64,000 nucleotides of DNA. Origin: Gammaproteobacteria bacterium. GTDB lineage: Bacteria; Pseudomonadota; Gammaproteobacteria; Pseudomonadales; Azotimanducaceae. This document shows, one piece after another, positions 34,819-43,892 of this stretch. The number at the start of each line of letters is the position of its first letter. Position 1 is the stretch's first letter. The notes below the pieces were generated by a model, which was given only the letters and a program-made list of their open reading frames with translations, was not told where the DNA came from and made no database searches. The position numbers and the translations under genes were made by a program. Location of the stretch: the NCBI GenBank assembly GCA_026705345.1, contig JAPPAV010000056.1:1-64000 (forward strand), given 5' to 3'.

Positions 34819-35763
34819 CTAGTCTTGCCGGAGACGACCCTTCGCGATCAGGTGTGCTCCTTCGAGGCCAGCCAACGGGTCGGCGATCAGATAGATAGGC
34901 ACGTTCTCTAGGTAGTCGGCGGCCCACGCGGCGTCCTCGAAGCGCCGCCTGAACAGCGCCCCCCGAAGAAGCTCGGCGACTGCCACGGGAATCGACCCGC
35001 CCAGATAGACACCACCCAGCGACAAGGACGTCACCGCAAGGCCGCCCGCCGCCGTGGCGAGCACACCGGCCCAAGTCTCCACGGTGGTGTGGCAGACGGG
35101 GTCGGCCACGGCAAGTCCCCGACGCGTGATTTCCTCGCCGTCGAGCGACTCCCCCTTGGCACCCCATACGGCACAGACGGCTCGGTAGAGGGCTTCTACA
35201 CCGCGACCCGACAGGTAATGCTCCCACGCTAGCACACCGCCATGGTGGTCCACCTCCGACTCCGAGAAGCTGACCAGCTCCCGCTCGAAGGCCCCCACCG
35301 GAGCAATGCGGGCATGGCCTCCCTCGGAAGGCAGACACTTGCCGTCTGCCACGACCGCCATGCCGAGGCCGGTTCCGGCAGCGAGCACGCACTTCACGCC
35401 GTCGCCGGGCTCCCCGCTCAGCAACTCGAAGCGGTCGTCGCCTAGCCCGCTGACCGCGCTTCCCAACGCGACCATGTCGTTGACCAGGACGACCGCCGAC
35501 GCGCCCGTCGCCGCTTCGATGTCGGCCCGGGAGAAGTCGATGTCGACATTGGTGAGTTTCGCTTGGTCACCGAATACCGGACCTGCCACCGCGAGGCAGC
35601 AGGCGTCTATGCTGCCCGCAGGCAAATCGGCCAACGCGGCACAAAGCAGTTCCTCGCCGTTTGGGAACCCCTCGGCGTCGAGCTCGGCGACGCCAACACG
35701 TTCGCCGTTGGCGTAGCAACCGAATCGAGCGTTCGTGCCGCCGATGTCGCCGGCCAGGATCAC
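34819..35763 (-). CDS. glk: glucokinase
   Basis: A 314-residue protein of the bacterial glucokinase family, which phosphorylates glucose with ATP in the cytosol. The ATP-binding phosphate loop GDIGGTNARF (5-14), LVNDMVALG, AAGTGLGMA and the SEGGHARIAP glucose/zinc-region signature are present, and the length is usual. It ends 12 bp from the second dioxygenase gene on the same strand. Confidence 0.92.
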   Translation of the reverse strand: MILAGDIGGTNARFGCYANGERVGVAELDAEGFPNGEELLCAALADLPAGSIDACCLAVAGPVFGDQAKLTNVDIDFSRADIEAATGASAVVLVNDMVALGSAVSGLGDDRFELLSGEPGDGVKCVLAAGTGLGMAVVADGKCLPSEGGHARIAPVGAFERELVSFSESEVDHHGGVLAWEHYLSGRGVEALYRAVCAVWGAKGESLDGEEITRRGLAVADPVCHTTVETWAGVLATAAGGLAVTSLSLGGVYLGGSIPVAVAELLRGALFRRRFEDAAWAADYLENVPIYLIADPLAGLEGAHLIAKGRLRQD

Positions 35764-35775
35764 GATCCAACGACG

Positions 35776-36987
35776 CTAGTAGGCGCTTGCCGGTTGGTTG
35801 CTGTCCCGGGTCAGTTCCGTTAGCTCCCGATCCGTCGTGATGGCCGCCTGCCCACCGATCTTGTGCACCATGAGTTCCTGGAATTCCCGCCGTTCCTGCT
35901 CGTCGAGTTGATCGTGAGCGGGGCTGGCACGAAACGCCTTGTAGGCACCGCTGGTGTCGAAGAACGGCATCACGTAGCCCGGGATCATCGCCTGCAGGAT
36001 GGCCGCCCGGCGGACCTCGGTGCGGTTGACGCCGGCCCGGTGCCAAGTGCGCGAGTCGTAAAGGATGATGCTGCCGGGCGGCGCCTCGACGATGTCGGCG
36101 TCGGGACCGTTGTAGGGCAGGCCGTGGGTCTTGCGGTAGCCGCGCCGGGCGTAGGTGTTTCCGGTTCCCCAGTCCTCCGGCGGACCCGAGTTCAGGGCGT
36201 GCGAGCCCAGTTTGAAGGCGGTCGCGCCGCCTTCCTTGGTGAATTCGGACACGCACACGTTGCGCTGCACGCCGAGCACGATGTCGCCCGGCACCACGGG
36301 GATTCGACCGCCGCCATTGGCGCGGCCGCCAATACCCCAGAGGTAGGGGAAGTCCGAATGCCACCCCTGCACGTCCCGCGCGCCGTCGTCCCTGCCGAGG
36401 ATCGCGAAGCTCGGGGTGTGCCCTAGGCGGATGTTGTTCGTACCCATGTACTCCCGGAGCAGCCACAGCGAAACGGGTTCCACCGCCTGTCGGGCGAGCG
36501 CCGGTGTCTGGCTCAGCGGTTGCCGGCTGCGATCGAACTCGTGGTCCGCATAAGGACCCGTGCAGGAGACCCGGTGCAGTTCGTCGATGGTCTCCGGGGC
36601 AAGGATGCTGGTCAGGCAGACCCAGCCGTTGGCGCGGAACTCGCGCAGGGACTCGGACGGGAGTTTCTCCGGACCGTGACCCGGGGCGAAGGGCGCGCCC
36701 GCCTCCGATAGCGATCCGTCGGCACCCACGAGGCCGCCACCGAGACGAACCCGACATGCTCCATCGCCCTTCGGGTCCGCGTCGATCGTCAATCCCGTGA
36801 CCACGTGCCGGTAGCCGCCGGCGGTCGCATCCCAAACCGTTTTGTCGTCTGCATGGTCGAACACGGCCAGTTCACGACCGTCCTCGGTACCCAGGAACTC
36901 GCCGTTCGGCGCGCGGATCAGGAGGTGGTGATGCACCGGCGGATCGAACCGGGTGACGGTCTCCGCGAATCGCTCTTCGTGGGCCAT
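35776..36987 (-). CDS. phytanoyl-CoA dioxygenase family protein (second)
   Basis: 403 residues from ATG 36987 (MAHEERFAET). A longer frame upstream runs through repeat DNA and the opposite strand of the ion channel, and is not real. The N-terminal ~110 residues (HHHLLIRAPNGEFLG, VTGLTIDADP) form an extra domain before the PhyH fold. Iron ligands are His210 and Asp212 (GWHSDF) and distal His316 (TWHRAG), with Arg in TEVRRA for 2-oxoglutarate. Related in family but not closely to the dioxygenase at 8048. Substrate unknown. Confidence 0.87.
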   Translation of the reverse strand: MAHEERFAETVTRFDPPVHHHLLIRAPNGEFLGTEDGRELAVFDHADDKTVWDATAGGYRHVVTGLTIDADPKGDGACRVRLGGGLVGADGSLSEAGAPFAPGHGPEKLPSESLREFRANGWVCLTSILAPETIDELHRVSCTGPYADHEFDRSRQPLSQTPALARQAVEPVSLWLLREYMGTNNIRLGHTPSFAILGRDDGARDVQGWHSDFPYLWGIGGRANGGGRIPVVPGDIVLGVQRNVCVSEFTKEGGATAFKLGSHALNSGPPEDWGTGNTYARRGYRKTHGLPYNGPDADIVEAPPGSIILYDSRTWHRAGVNRTEVRRAAILQAMIPGYVMPFFDTSGAYKAFRASPAHDQLDEQERREFQELMVHKIGGQAAITTDRELTELTRDSNQPASAY

Positions 36988-37071
36988 GTCTTGCCGGGGT
37001 TGCGACGGAATGGCGATTGTAGCAGCGAGGCCGGAAGTGCCGATGTGCGATACTGGCCGCAGGGGGATCTC

Positions 37072-37488
37072 ATGATCGAAGTACTCGCCTACGGCATCGC
37101 AGCTGCCCTGACCGCGACCTGCGTGGTCGTCCACTACGCGGCCATGCGCCGGCTCTACCAATCGCCGCACCTCGACAAGCGACCCGTCGGCGTCTTGCTC
37201 TTCGTCGCGGCGATGCTCGTCGCCCACGTCGCCGAAATATGGATCTTCGGCATGGCCTACTACCTCTTGTCCGGGACCGTTTTCGGCGCCGTCTCCGACC
37301 CGTCGTTCTCTGGCTGCATCTACTTCTCCGCATCGGCCTACACGACGCTTGGTCTCGGTGACGAGTTCCCTTCGGGACCGCTGCGCGCGATCACGGGTAC
37401 CGAGGGTTTGGCCGGGCTCGTCCTCATCGCCTGGACGGCCTCCTTCACCTTCCTGCACATGCAGCGCGTCTGGGAGGAGCGACCGTAG
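37072..37488 (+). CDS. small potassium-channel-like membrane protein
   Basis: 138 residues starting at an ATG behind AGGGGG. Two hydrophobic helices (about 5-25 and 42-68), a pore-loop-like segment YFSASAYTTLGLGDEFP near 84-100, then a last helix (GLAGLVLIAWTASFTFLHM). The filter TLGLGD is a variant of the potassium-channel TVGYGD. It resembles the two-pore-domain/ion_trans_2 type without any cytosolic regulatory domain. Divergent from the dioxygenase gene with 84 bp between. Confidence 0.82.
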   Translation: MIEVLAYGIAAALTATCVVVHYAAMRRLYQSPHLDKRPVGVLLFVAAMLVAHVAEIWIFGMAYYLLSGTVFGAVSDPSFSGCIYFSASAYTTLGLGDEFPSGPLRAITGTEGLAGLVLIAWTASFTFLHMQRVWEERP

Positions 37489-37497
37489 CGCCCCAAA

Positions 37498-37617
37498 GCC
37501 TGTGCCGACGCTTCGCATTCGCTGTGCGCCGGCACCGCCTCCGGCCCAGCCACGCCGAGTAAGCCCATGGAACAAACGCCACGGTCGCAAGCTCCCTATT
37601 GGCGTTTGTTCCATGGG
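37498..37617. repeat. long-hairpin repeat element, copy 2 (inverted)
   Basis: Perfect 18-bp arms (CCCATGGAACAAACGCCA and complement) around an 18-nt loop, with the GGCACCGCCTCCGGCCCAGC flank on the left. It is the reverse complement of the element at 34534. Two copies in opposite orientation bracket glk, the dioxygenase and the channel gene. Confidence 0.75.
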
Positions 37618-37619
37618 AG

Positions 37620-37741
37620 GGGACGGGCTTGTCCCGTCCCGGCGCGCCCTGCGGGCGCGATCGAGAATGCTGCCGCATTCTCGTGTTCCCGGATCACCGC
37701 CGTGCGGATTCGGGCGGGCGACCACAAGGGTCGCCCCTACG
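37620..37741. repeat. cluster of four palindromes
   Basis: GGGACGGG-CTTGT-CCCGTCCC (37620-37640), CGCGCCC-TGC-GGGCGCG (37643-37659), CGAGAATGC-TGCC-GCATTCTCG (37662-37683), and GGGCGACC-ACAAG-GGTCGCCC followed by CTACG (37716-37741). The first and last are copies of the window-wide CTACG-linked palindrome. They sit directly upstream of the substrate-binding protein gene and no coding sequence is present. Confidence 0.8.
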
Positions 37742-37755
37742 GCCGGTTTATTCGT

Positions 37756-39327
37756 GTGTTTCAGTGGGTTGCGGATCTGTTCCATCCTATCCCCGTCATC
37801 TGGGTCGCGTTGCTCGCGGCCTCGGCCCATGCCGCGGAACTGCACATCGGCAACGGCGGCGAACCGCTCACCCTGGATCCGCACCGCTACAACCTGAATC
37901 TCGAGGAGAAGATCCTCGCGGACCTGTTCGAGGGACTGACGGCCCACGACGCCGACGGTCGCGTCGTACCGGGGGCGGCCAAGAGTTGGAACGTGTCCGA
38001 AGACGGCCTGACTTGGACTTTCCAACTACGCGAGAACGCGCGCTGGTCCGACGGCGTGTCCGTGACGGCGTCCGACTTCGTATTCTCCTTCCGCCGACTG
38101 CTCGACCCGGCCACCGCCGCGAGCCTTGCGTATTTTCTCTACGCCATCGACGGCGCGGCTTCGGTTAACGCGGGCGAGAAACCCCTCGAGGAACTCGCCG
38201 TGCGGGCACACGGTACGCACGTGCTCGAAATCCGGCTCCTCGAGCCGTTCCCGTTCTTTGCGGAACGGCTGATCTATCCCACCGGCTACCCGGTGCCGAA
38301 ACACGTGGTCGAGGAACTCGGCGACGATTGGGTCAAACCCGGCAACATGGTCACCAACGGCGCGTTCGTACTCTCCGAATGGCAGCCGCAAGGGTTCGTT
38401 CGTGCCGAGAAGAATCCGCATTTCCGCGATGCCGCGAACGTCCGGCTGGACGCGGTCACCTACTATCCCACCGCCGACCGCAACGCAGCCTACAACCGCT
38501 ATCGGAATGGCGAGCTGGATATCATCGGCGACTTCCCGCCGGGCGAGATCGGCTGGCTGAAACGGGAGATGGCAGACCACATCCACCTCTCGCCGCTGCT
38601 GTCGATCATGTACCTCGTGTTCAACGTCACCGAACCACCCTTCGACGACCCGCGCGTGCGCCGCGCGCTTGCCCTGGCGATCGACCGCGAGATCCTCACC
38701 GGCCGGGTACTCGAAAGCGGCGAGGTACCCAGCGCGTCGTTCGTGCCGCCCATGGTCGCGAACTACTCGAGCGCCGTCGCACCGCGAGGCGTGGACCAGG
38801 AAGCGGCCCGCCGACTGCTCGCCGAGGCCGGCTACGGCAACGACACGCCGCTCCGGGTGACCCTGCGCTACATCGCCGGCGCCGACAGCAAGAAGGTCCA
38901 GGTCGCCATCGCCGCGATGTGGAAGGCGATCGGCGTCGAAACCGCCCTGCACCATGCCGAGTTGAACGCCCACTTCGCGGAACTTCGCCAGGGGAATTTC
39001 GAAGTCGCCCAGGCCGGCTGGTTCGGCGAAAACAATCCGGAGCACTACCTGGAGCTCCTCATGTCCACGACCGGCGATGTGAACTACGGGCGCTTCGCCG
39101 ACGCCGAGGTCGACGCGCGGATGGCACAGGCAAAGCGAACCGCGGGACTTGGCCGGCGGCTTGCGCTGCTGCGCCAAGCGGAAGCGGCAGCGTTGGTCCT
39201 CGACCCGGTGGTCCCGCTCTACGCCGTCACGATCCGCAGCCTGGTGAGTCCCCGGGTCACCGGCTGGCGGACCAACGCCCGAAACGTCCACCCGGCGCGG
39301 TACCTCGACATTCGCGCCAACCAATAG
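37756..39327 (+). CDS. peptide/nickel-type ABC transporter substrate-binding protein
   Basis: A 523-residue SBP family 5 protein from a GTG at 37756 with a signal peptide (IPVIWVALLAASAHA). The mature part starts AELHIGNGGEPLTLDPHRYN, the standard opening of oligopeptide-binding proteins. AKSWNVSEDGLTWTFQLRENARWSDG and RRALALAIDRE are further family blocks. Upstream in-frame codons lie in repeat DNA, and no ribosome-binding site is obvious. It is followed by two permease genes, so it is the periplasmic receptor of an importer for oligopeptides or similar compounds. Confidence 0.92.
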   Translation: MFQWVADLFHPIPVIWVALLAASAHAAELHIGNGGEPLTLDPHRYNLNLEEKILADLFEGLTAHDADGRVVPGAAKSWNVSEDGLTWTFQLRENARWSDGVSVTASDFVFSFRRLLDPATAASLAYFLYAIDGAASVNAGEKPLEELAVRAHGTHVLEIRLLEPFPFFAERLIYPTGYPVPKHVVEELGDDWVKPGNMVTNGAFVLSEWQPQGFVRAEKNPHFRDAANVRLDAVTYYPTADRNAAYNRYRNGELDIIGDFPPGEIGWLKREMADHIHLSPLLSIMYLVFNVTEPPFDDPRVRRALALAIDREILTGRVLESGEVPSASFVPPMVANYSSAVAPRGVDQEAARRLLAEAGYGNDTPLRVTLRYIAGADSKKVQVAIAAMWKAIGVETALHHAELNAHFAELRQGNFEVAQAGWFGENNPEHYLELLMSTTGDVNYGRFADAEVDARMAQAKRTAGLGRRLALLRQAEAAALVLDPVVPLYAVTIRSLVSPRVTGWRTNARNVHPARYLDIRANQ

Positions 39328-39337
39328 GCATGAAACG

Positions 39338-40255
39338 ATGAGCCGGTATCTGCTGCGCCGGTTGGTCTTTGCGTTGGTGACCTTGGGGGCGGTGGTGACG
39401 GTGACGTTCTTTCTGGTACGCCTCGCGCCCGGCGGGCCGTTCGACGGCGAACGCCGGCTGCCGCCGGAAGTGGAAGCGAACCTGCGTGCCGCCTACGATC
39501 TCGATCAACCGTTGCTGGTTCAGTACGGCCGCTACGTGGCGAACCTCGCGAGCGGCGACCTCGGCCCGTCGTTCCGGCAGAAGGATTTCTCGGTCAACGA
39601 GTTGATCGGCATGGGGCTGCCGATCAGCGTCGGCGTCGGCCTCGCGGCGCTGTCGTTGGCGCTGGCATTGGGCGTCGCGGGTGGAACATTCGCCGCACTC
39701 AGCCAGGACGGGCCACGGGACCGCCTCCTTGTCCTAGGCGCCACGCTCGGCCTTGCGTTGCCGCCCATCGTCGTCGCACCGGTGCTGGTCCTCGTGTTCG
39801 CGGTGTCGCTCGGCTGGTTCCCGGCCGGCGGCTATGCCACGGCGAAACACTTCGTGCTGCCGGCGATCACCCTGGCGTTGCCCTACGCCGCCGCGTTCAT
39901 GCGGCTGACCCGGGGCAGCGTCGTGGAAGTGCTCAACCGCCCGCACGTCATGACGGCACGGGCCAAGGGCCTGGGTAGGTTCCGTCTCGTCAGCCGCCAT
40001 GTGCTGCCGAGCGCACTCCTGCCCGTGGTGTCGTTTCTGGGTCCCGCCGCCGCCGCCCTCCTCGCCGGATCCATGGTGGTCGAGGAAATCTTCTCGTTGC
40101 CGGGTCTCGGCCGCTATTTCGTGCAAGGCGCCCTGAATCGCGACTACACGCTGGTAACCGGGGCCGTCGTCGTCTACGCCGCGCTGGTCCTCGGCTTCAA
40201 TCTGCTGGTCGATCTCTGCTACGCGAGACTCGACCCGAGGATCCGCCATGCGTGA
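39338..40255 (+). CDS. ABC transporter permease, DppB/OppB type
   Basis: A 305-residue inner-membrane protein with about six helices. MSRYLLRRLVFALVTL and FFLVRLAPGGPFD are the typical start, and ARAKGLGRFRLVSRHVLPSA is the EAA loop contacting the ATPase. It overlaps the next permease gene by 8 bp. Confidence 0.95.
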   Translation: MSRYLLRRLVFALVTLGAVVTVTFFLVRLAPGGPFDGERRLPPEVEANLRAAYDLDQPLLVQYGRYVANLASGDLGPSFRQKDFSVNELIGMGLPISVGVGLAALSLALALGVAGGTFAALSQDGPRDRLLVLGATLGLALPPIVVAPVLVLVFAVSLGWFPAGGYATAKHFVLPAITLALPYAAAFMRLTRGSVVEVLNRPHVMTARAKGLGRFRLVSRHVLPSALLPVVSFLGPAAAALLAGSMVVEEIFSLPGLGRYFVQGALNRDYTLVTGAVVVYAALVLGFNLLVDLCYARLDPRIRHA

Positions 40256-41069
40256 GGCGTTGCTCGGCACGCCGCTGGCGCGCGTCTGCTGCGCCGTTCT
40301 CCTGCTGGTCGTGCTGGCGGCAATCGCGGGCCCGTGGCTGTCGCCCTGGGACTTCGACGCCGTCGACTGGGATGCCATCGATTCGGCCCCCAGCGCCGCC
40401 CATTGGCTCGGAACCGACGGCGTCGGACGCGACCTACTCGCACGCACCCTAACGGGTGCACGCCTGTCCATCGCCATCGCCCTCGCCGCGACCCTCGTCA
40501 GTTGCGTGATCGGGATTCCCTGGGGCGCGACCGCCGGCTATGTTGGCGGTATGGCCGACATGGCCATGATGCGCGTGGTCGACGGACTCTATGCGTTGCC
40601 GTTCATACTGCTGGTGATCCTGCTCGTGGTGCTGTTCGGGCGCAATGTCGTCCTGCTCTTCATCGCACTGGGCGCGGTGTCCTGGCTCGACCTCGCCCGG
40701 ATCGTTCGCGGCCAGACGCTCGCCGCCAAGAACGAGGCCTACGTGGAAGCCGCTCGCGCCATGGGCGTGGGCACACCCGGCATCCTCAAGCGCCACATCG
40801 TCCCCAACATCATCGGTCCGGCATTGGTCTACGCGACCCTGACCGTGCCCGGCGTGATCATCGCCGAGAGCTTCTTGAGCTTTCTCGGGCTCGGCGTGCA
40901 GGAACCGCAGACGAGTTGGGGCGTCCTGATCGCCGACGGTGCGCGGGAGATGCGCACCTCCCCTTGGCAACTGGCGGCGCCGGCGACGATGCTCGCCGTG
41001 ACGTTGTTCGCACTCAATGTGCTGGGGGACCGGTTGCGGGACGCCTTGGACCGGCGCCCGCGTTCGTAG
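40248..41069 (+). CDS. ABC transporter permease, DppC/OppC type
   Basis: A 273-residue inner-membrane protein. HWLGTDGVGRDLLART is the typical DppC block, and EAARAMGVGTPGILKRHIVP is the EAA loop. No ATPase gene follows; the next gene is on the other strand. The TAG stop codon at 41067 is the first part of a palindromic repeat (CGTAGGGG). Confidence 0.95.
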   Translation: MREALLGTPLARVCCAVLLLVVLAAIAGPWLSPWDFDAVDWDAIDSAPSAAHWLGTDGVGRDLLARTLTGARLSIAIALAATLVSCVIGIPWGATAGYVGGMADMAMMRVVDGLYALPFILLVILLVVLFGRNVVLLFIALGAVSWLDLARIVRGQTLAAKNEAYVEAARAMGVGTPGILKRHIVPNIIGPALVYATLTVPGVIIAESFLSFLGLGVQEPQTSWGVLIADGAREMRTSPWQLAAPATMLAVTLFALNVLGDRLRDALDRRPRS

Positions 41070-41125
41070 GGGCGGGGCTTGTCGCCCGCGCAGGTGGCTC
41101 GGGACGGGACAAGCCCGTCCCCTAC
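41065..41125. repeat. pair of facing palindromes at oppC-like stop codon
   Basis: CGTAGGGG opens a degenerate GGGCGGG-CTTGT-CGCCC copy, and GGGACGGG-ACAAG-CCCGTCCC followed by CTACG (41101-41125) faces it. The TAG at 41067-41069 is the permease stop codon. The outer CGTAGGGG and CCCCTACG are mutual complements, so the pair could fold as one long structure. Confidence 0.75.
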
Positions 41126-41173
41126 GACCCCGGACCGACGCTCATCGTCGACCGCCGTATGCGCAACCAGCAC

Positions 41174-41197
41174 GGGCCGCCACCAGGGCGACCCCTA
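41174..41197. repeat. degenerate palindrome at stop codon
   Basis: GGGCCGCC-ACCAG-GGCGACCC, one arm mismatch and a changed loop, followed by CTA. The CTA at 41195-41197 is the TAG stop of the minus-strand acyl-CoA-dehydrogenase-like gene. Confidence 0.55.
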
Positions 41198-42385
41198 AGA
41201 GACACGCGGGACCTCCGCCAACAGTGCCTTGCCGAACTCCGCGTACGCGGCGTCGGAGACCATCGCATGCTGCGCCGCGACGGCGAGATCCCGATAGACC
41301 CGCTGCAGCACGTCCGTTTCGCGGACTGCCGACGCCCCCGCCTGTCGAAAGGCGCGCCCGCCGATCACGAGGCTTTCCTCGACGGCGTTTGCGCAGATGG
41401 CCTTGAGCTTCGTCGCCGGACCACCGATGGGCTGCGCCTCATGCATGGCCTGCCCTAGCTCGGCGGCGCTGTCGCGGACCCCCGCGACGCATGTCCTCCA
41501 GCGTGCCTCCAGCATGCCGAGTTCAAGTTGGAACGACTCCTTGTGCGCGAGGGTCGCCGGATCCATCAACCGACGCTTCGACCCGGCCAAGTGAACGACT
41601 TCGTCAAGGGCACGTCGGGCACCGCCCAGGGATACGGCGGCATGTTCGATGGGCAGTCGCGGGCCCGGGTTGGCGTTGAAGAAACTGCCCCGTTTCCTCG
41701 GCGCCTGGATGGCGCGCCGCTGGGGGACGAACACGTCGGTCACCGAGTAGCTACTGCTTCCGGTGCCGCGAAGGCCCGCCACATGCCAGTCATCCAGAAC
41801 CTCGACCTCGGCAATGGGAACCGCCAGGGAAATCCCCTCGGCGGGTTGCCTGGCCTCGCCGTCCTCGGAGACGAGGCAGTTGGCCACGATCCAGCTCGCA
41901 TGGTGAATGCCGCTGCCAAAACCCCACTTGCCGGACACGCGGTAACCCCCCGCTACCGGTTCGGCCCGGCCGGACGGCTTCAGCGACCCGGCGGCGATGG
42001 GGAGTCGTTCCCCCGAAAAGACCTCAACGAGGCCCTCGTCGGGCAATCCGGCAGCCATCACGGCCGTCACCGTGGTACCGATCATCATCGTCCAGCAAGC
42101 CGACATATCCGCGCGGGCAAGCTCGACGAGCACGTCCACCTGGGTAACGAGGTCCGCGTCGTAGCCGCCAACCTCCGTCGGTGCCCAAAGGCCGAACAGA
42201 CCGGTCGCGTGCAAGGCGGTGAGCGCTTCGGTGCAAAGCGTCCGCTCAAGTTCGGACTCCGCGGCCGTGCGATCCAGAATCGGCGCGATGCGCGCGACTC
42301 TCGCCAGAATCTCGTCGGGTCTCGGGATCGGCGCGGGCACGCCAGCGGGAGCCGGTTCAGTACCCGGGCGGCGCTTGGAAGCCAC
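41195..42385 (-). CDS. acyl-CoA dehydrogenase family protein (monooxygenase-like)
   Basis: A 396-residue protein with the acyl-CoA dehydrogenase fold: helical N-terminus, beta middle (GYRVSGKWGFGSGIHHASW, GTGSSSYSVTDVFVP) and helical C-terminus. The pattern fits the flavin-dependent hydroxylase branch (HpaB/DszC-like) better than true acyl-CoA dehydrogenases. The reaction is uncertain. Its start overlaps the upstream amidase gene by 29 bp, so the two are co-expressed. Confidence 0.82.
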   Translation of the reverse strand: MASKRRPGTEPAPAGVPAPIPRPDEILARVARIAPILDRTAAESELERTLCTEALTALHATGLFGLWAPTEVGGYDADLVTQVDVLVELARADMSACWTMMIGTTVTAVMAAGLPDEGLVEVFSGERLPIAAGSLKPSGRAEPVAGGYRVSGKWGFGSGIHHASWIVANCLVSEDGEARQPAEGISLAVPIAEVEVLDDWHVAGLRGTGSSSYSVTDVFVPQRRAIQAPRKRGSFFNANPGPRLPIEHAAVSLGGARRALDEVVHLAGSKRRLMDPATLAHKESFQLELGMLEARWRTCVAGVRDSAAELGQAMHEAQPIGGPATKLKAICANAVEESLVIGGRAFRQAGASAVRETDVLQRVYRDLAVAAQHAMVSDAAYAEFGKALLAEVPRVS

Positions 42386-43799
42386 CGATTTCCCGGGCCA
42401 GCAGGCGGGTGAATTCGATGGTCACGCGGTCTTGATAGGCGGCCCCGACAGCCTGCAGACCGATGGGGAGACCCTCGCTGGACAAGCCGGCCGGAAACAC
42501 CGTGCTTGGAAGGAAGGGACCGGTGACGAGACCGGACCAGAACAACTGCTGGAAGTACGGCTGGGGCGCGCCGTTGACCGAGACCGTGCGGGTTTGCATT
42601 GGGGAATGGTCGTGGGGAAACGCGGTCGTCGCCATCTGCGGGCACACCAACACGTCCCAGTCCTCGAAGAACTCCCGCCACGCGTAGCGCAGGCGCTCGC
42701 GACGGCCGTTGGCACCCAGCCAGCCGGCGTGGCTCAACACCATGGCACGGGACATGATCGCCCGATCGGAACGATCCGCCGGGTTCGTCTCGGCCGCGTA
42801 GCGCTGGTTCTTCTCATAGGTCTCCGGTCCCACGCCGGCCGCCATCACCGAGTGCAGGAGTTCCAGGTAGGTCTCGTAGCCGCGACGGGCATCGGCGGCG
42901 GGCCGGGCGGCATCCGAAACCCGTGCCCCGAGCCTCGACAGCGCCTCCCCGATGGCGGCGGCACGATCCGCAATCTCGTGATCCACCGGGCTGTTCTCGT
43001 CGTCCGCCCAGATCGCGACTCGGTAGTCGGCCAAACGCGACCCGCTCGGTCGCGGCAGGTCAAGACGCCAACCGGGCGCATCCAGCCTTGCCGGACCGGC
43101 CACGACATCGAGGGACAGCGCCAAGTCCTCCGCCGAGCGCGCCATGGGTCCGCAGACCACGAGATCCGTGGCCGGACCCGGGGCCAGCATCGTCGAGTGA
43201 CCGGTCTGGGAGACGATGCCGAAGGTCGGCTTGTGTCCGTAGACACCGCAGAAGTGGGCCGGATTCCGGATCGACCCGCCGATGTCCGAACCCGCCTCCA
43301 ACGGGGTCAGACCGGCCGCCAACGCCGCCGAGGAACCGCCGGACGAGCCGCCCGGAATCCGCTCGAGATCCCAGGGATTGTTGGTCGTGCCGTAGACGTC
43401 GTTGTAGGTCTGGAAGTCGGCGCCGGCATAGGCCATGTTGGTCTTGCCAAGGAGGATGGCGCCCGCGGCCCTGTAGCGGGCCACGCAGTCCGAGTCCCAG
43501 TCAGGCGTGTTGTCCTTGAGTTCCGGGTAGCCAAAGGTCGTCGGCAGTCCCGCGAGGTGGTAACCCTCCTTGACCGTCATCGGCACGCCGTGGAGCGGCC
43601 CGGCGGGTTGTCGGGCCCGATCCGCTGCGCGGGCCGCTTCCCGGGCGCGGTCGAAGTCGCGCACCGCGACGGCGTTCACGTCGCCGTCGAGCCGTTCGAT
43701 GCGCTCGATGAAGTAGTCGGTCGCCTCCAGGGATCCAAGTTCGCGGCGGCGAATGCGTTCGGCGATGTCGGCGGCAGTGGAGAACGCGAGGCCGGTCAC
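42357..43799 (-). CDS. amidase (amidase signature family)
   Basis: A 480-residue Ser-Ser-Lys hydrolase cleaving amides to acid and ammonia. Catalytic Lys77 (TVKEGY), the signature GGSSGGSSAALAAG (about 150-163) with the cis-Ser, and nucleophile Ser176 (GSDIGGSIRNP) are all present. No signal peptide is seen. The substrate is not predictable. First gene of a two-gene unit with the acyl-CoA-dehydrogenase-like gene. Confidence 0.93.
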   Translation of the reverse strand: MTGLAFSTAADIAERIRRRELGSLEATDYFIERIERLDGDVNAVAVRDFDRAREAARAADRARQPAGPLHGVPMTVKEGYHLAGLPTTFGYPELKDNTPDWDSDCVARYRAAGAILLGKTNMAYAGADFQTYNDVYGTTNNPWDLERIPGGSSGGSSAALAAGLTPLEAGSDIGGSIRNPAHFCGVYGHKPTFGIVSQTGHSTMLAPGPATDLVVCGPMARSAEDLALSLDVVAGPARLDAPGWRLDLPRPSGSRLADYRVAIWADDENSPVDHEIADRAAAIGEALSRLGARVSDAARPAADARRGYETYLELLHSVMAAGVGPETYEKNQRYAAETNPADRSDRAIMSRAMVLSHAGWLGANGRRERLRYAWREFFEDWDVLVCPQMATTAFPHDHSPMQTRTVSVNGAPQPYFQQLFWSGLVTGPFLPSTVFPAGLSSEGLPIGLQAVGAAYQDRVTIEFTRLLAREIGGFQAPPGY

Positions 43800-43892
43800 G
43801 GCAATCGTCCTTCATGGCGAAGCGAACGCCCATGGTACCCCGCGTAGCCAAGCCGCAACGAACCCTACGAGCGCGCAAGGACACCGACGATT

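Noticed and set aside
34534-37617. A complete composite transposon
   Set aside because: No transposase gene lies in or near the segment and no target-site duplication could be shown; only the repeats are reported.
35776-38025. A 749-codon open frame on the minus strand
   Set aside because: Only the part from 36987 to 35776 is the dioxygenase; the upstream part runs antisense through the ion-channel gene and repeat DNA.
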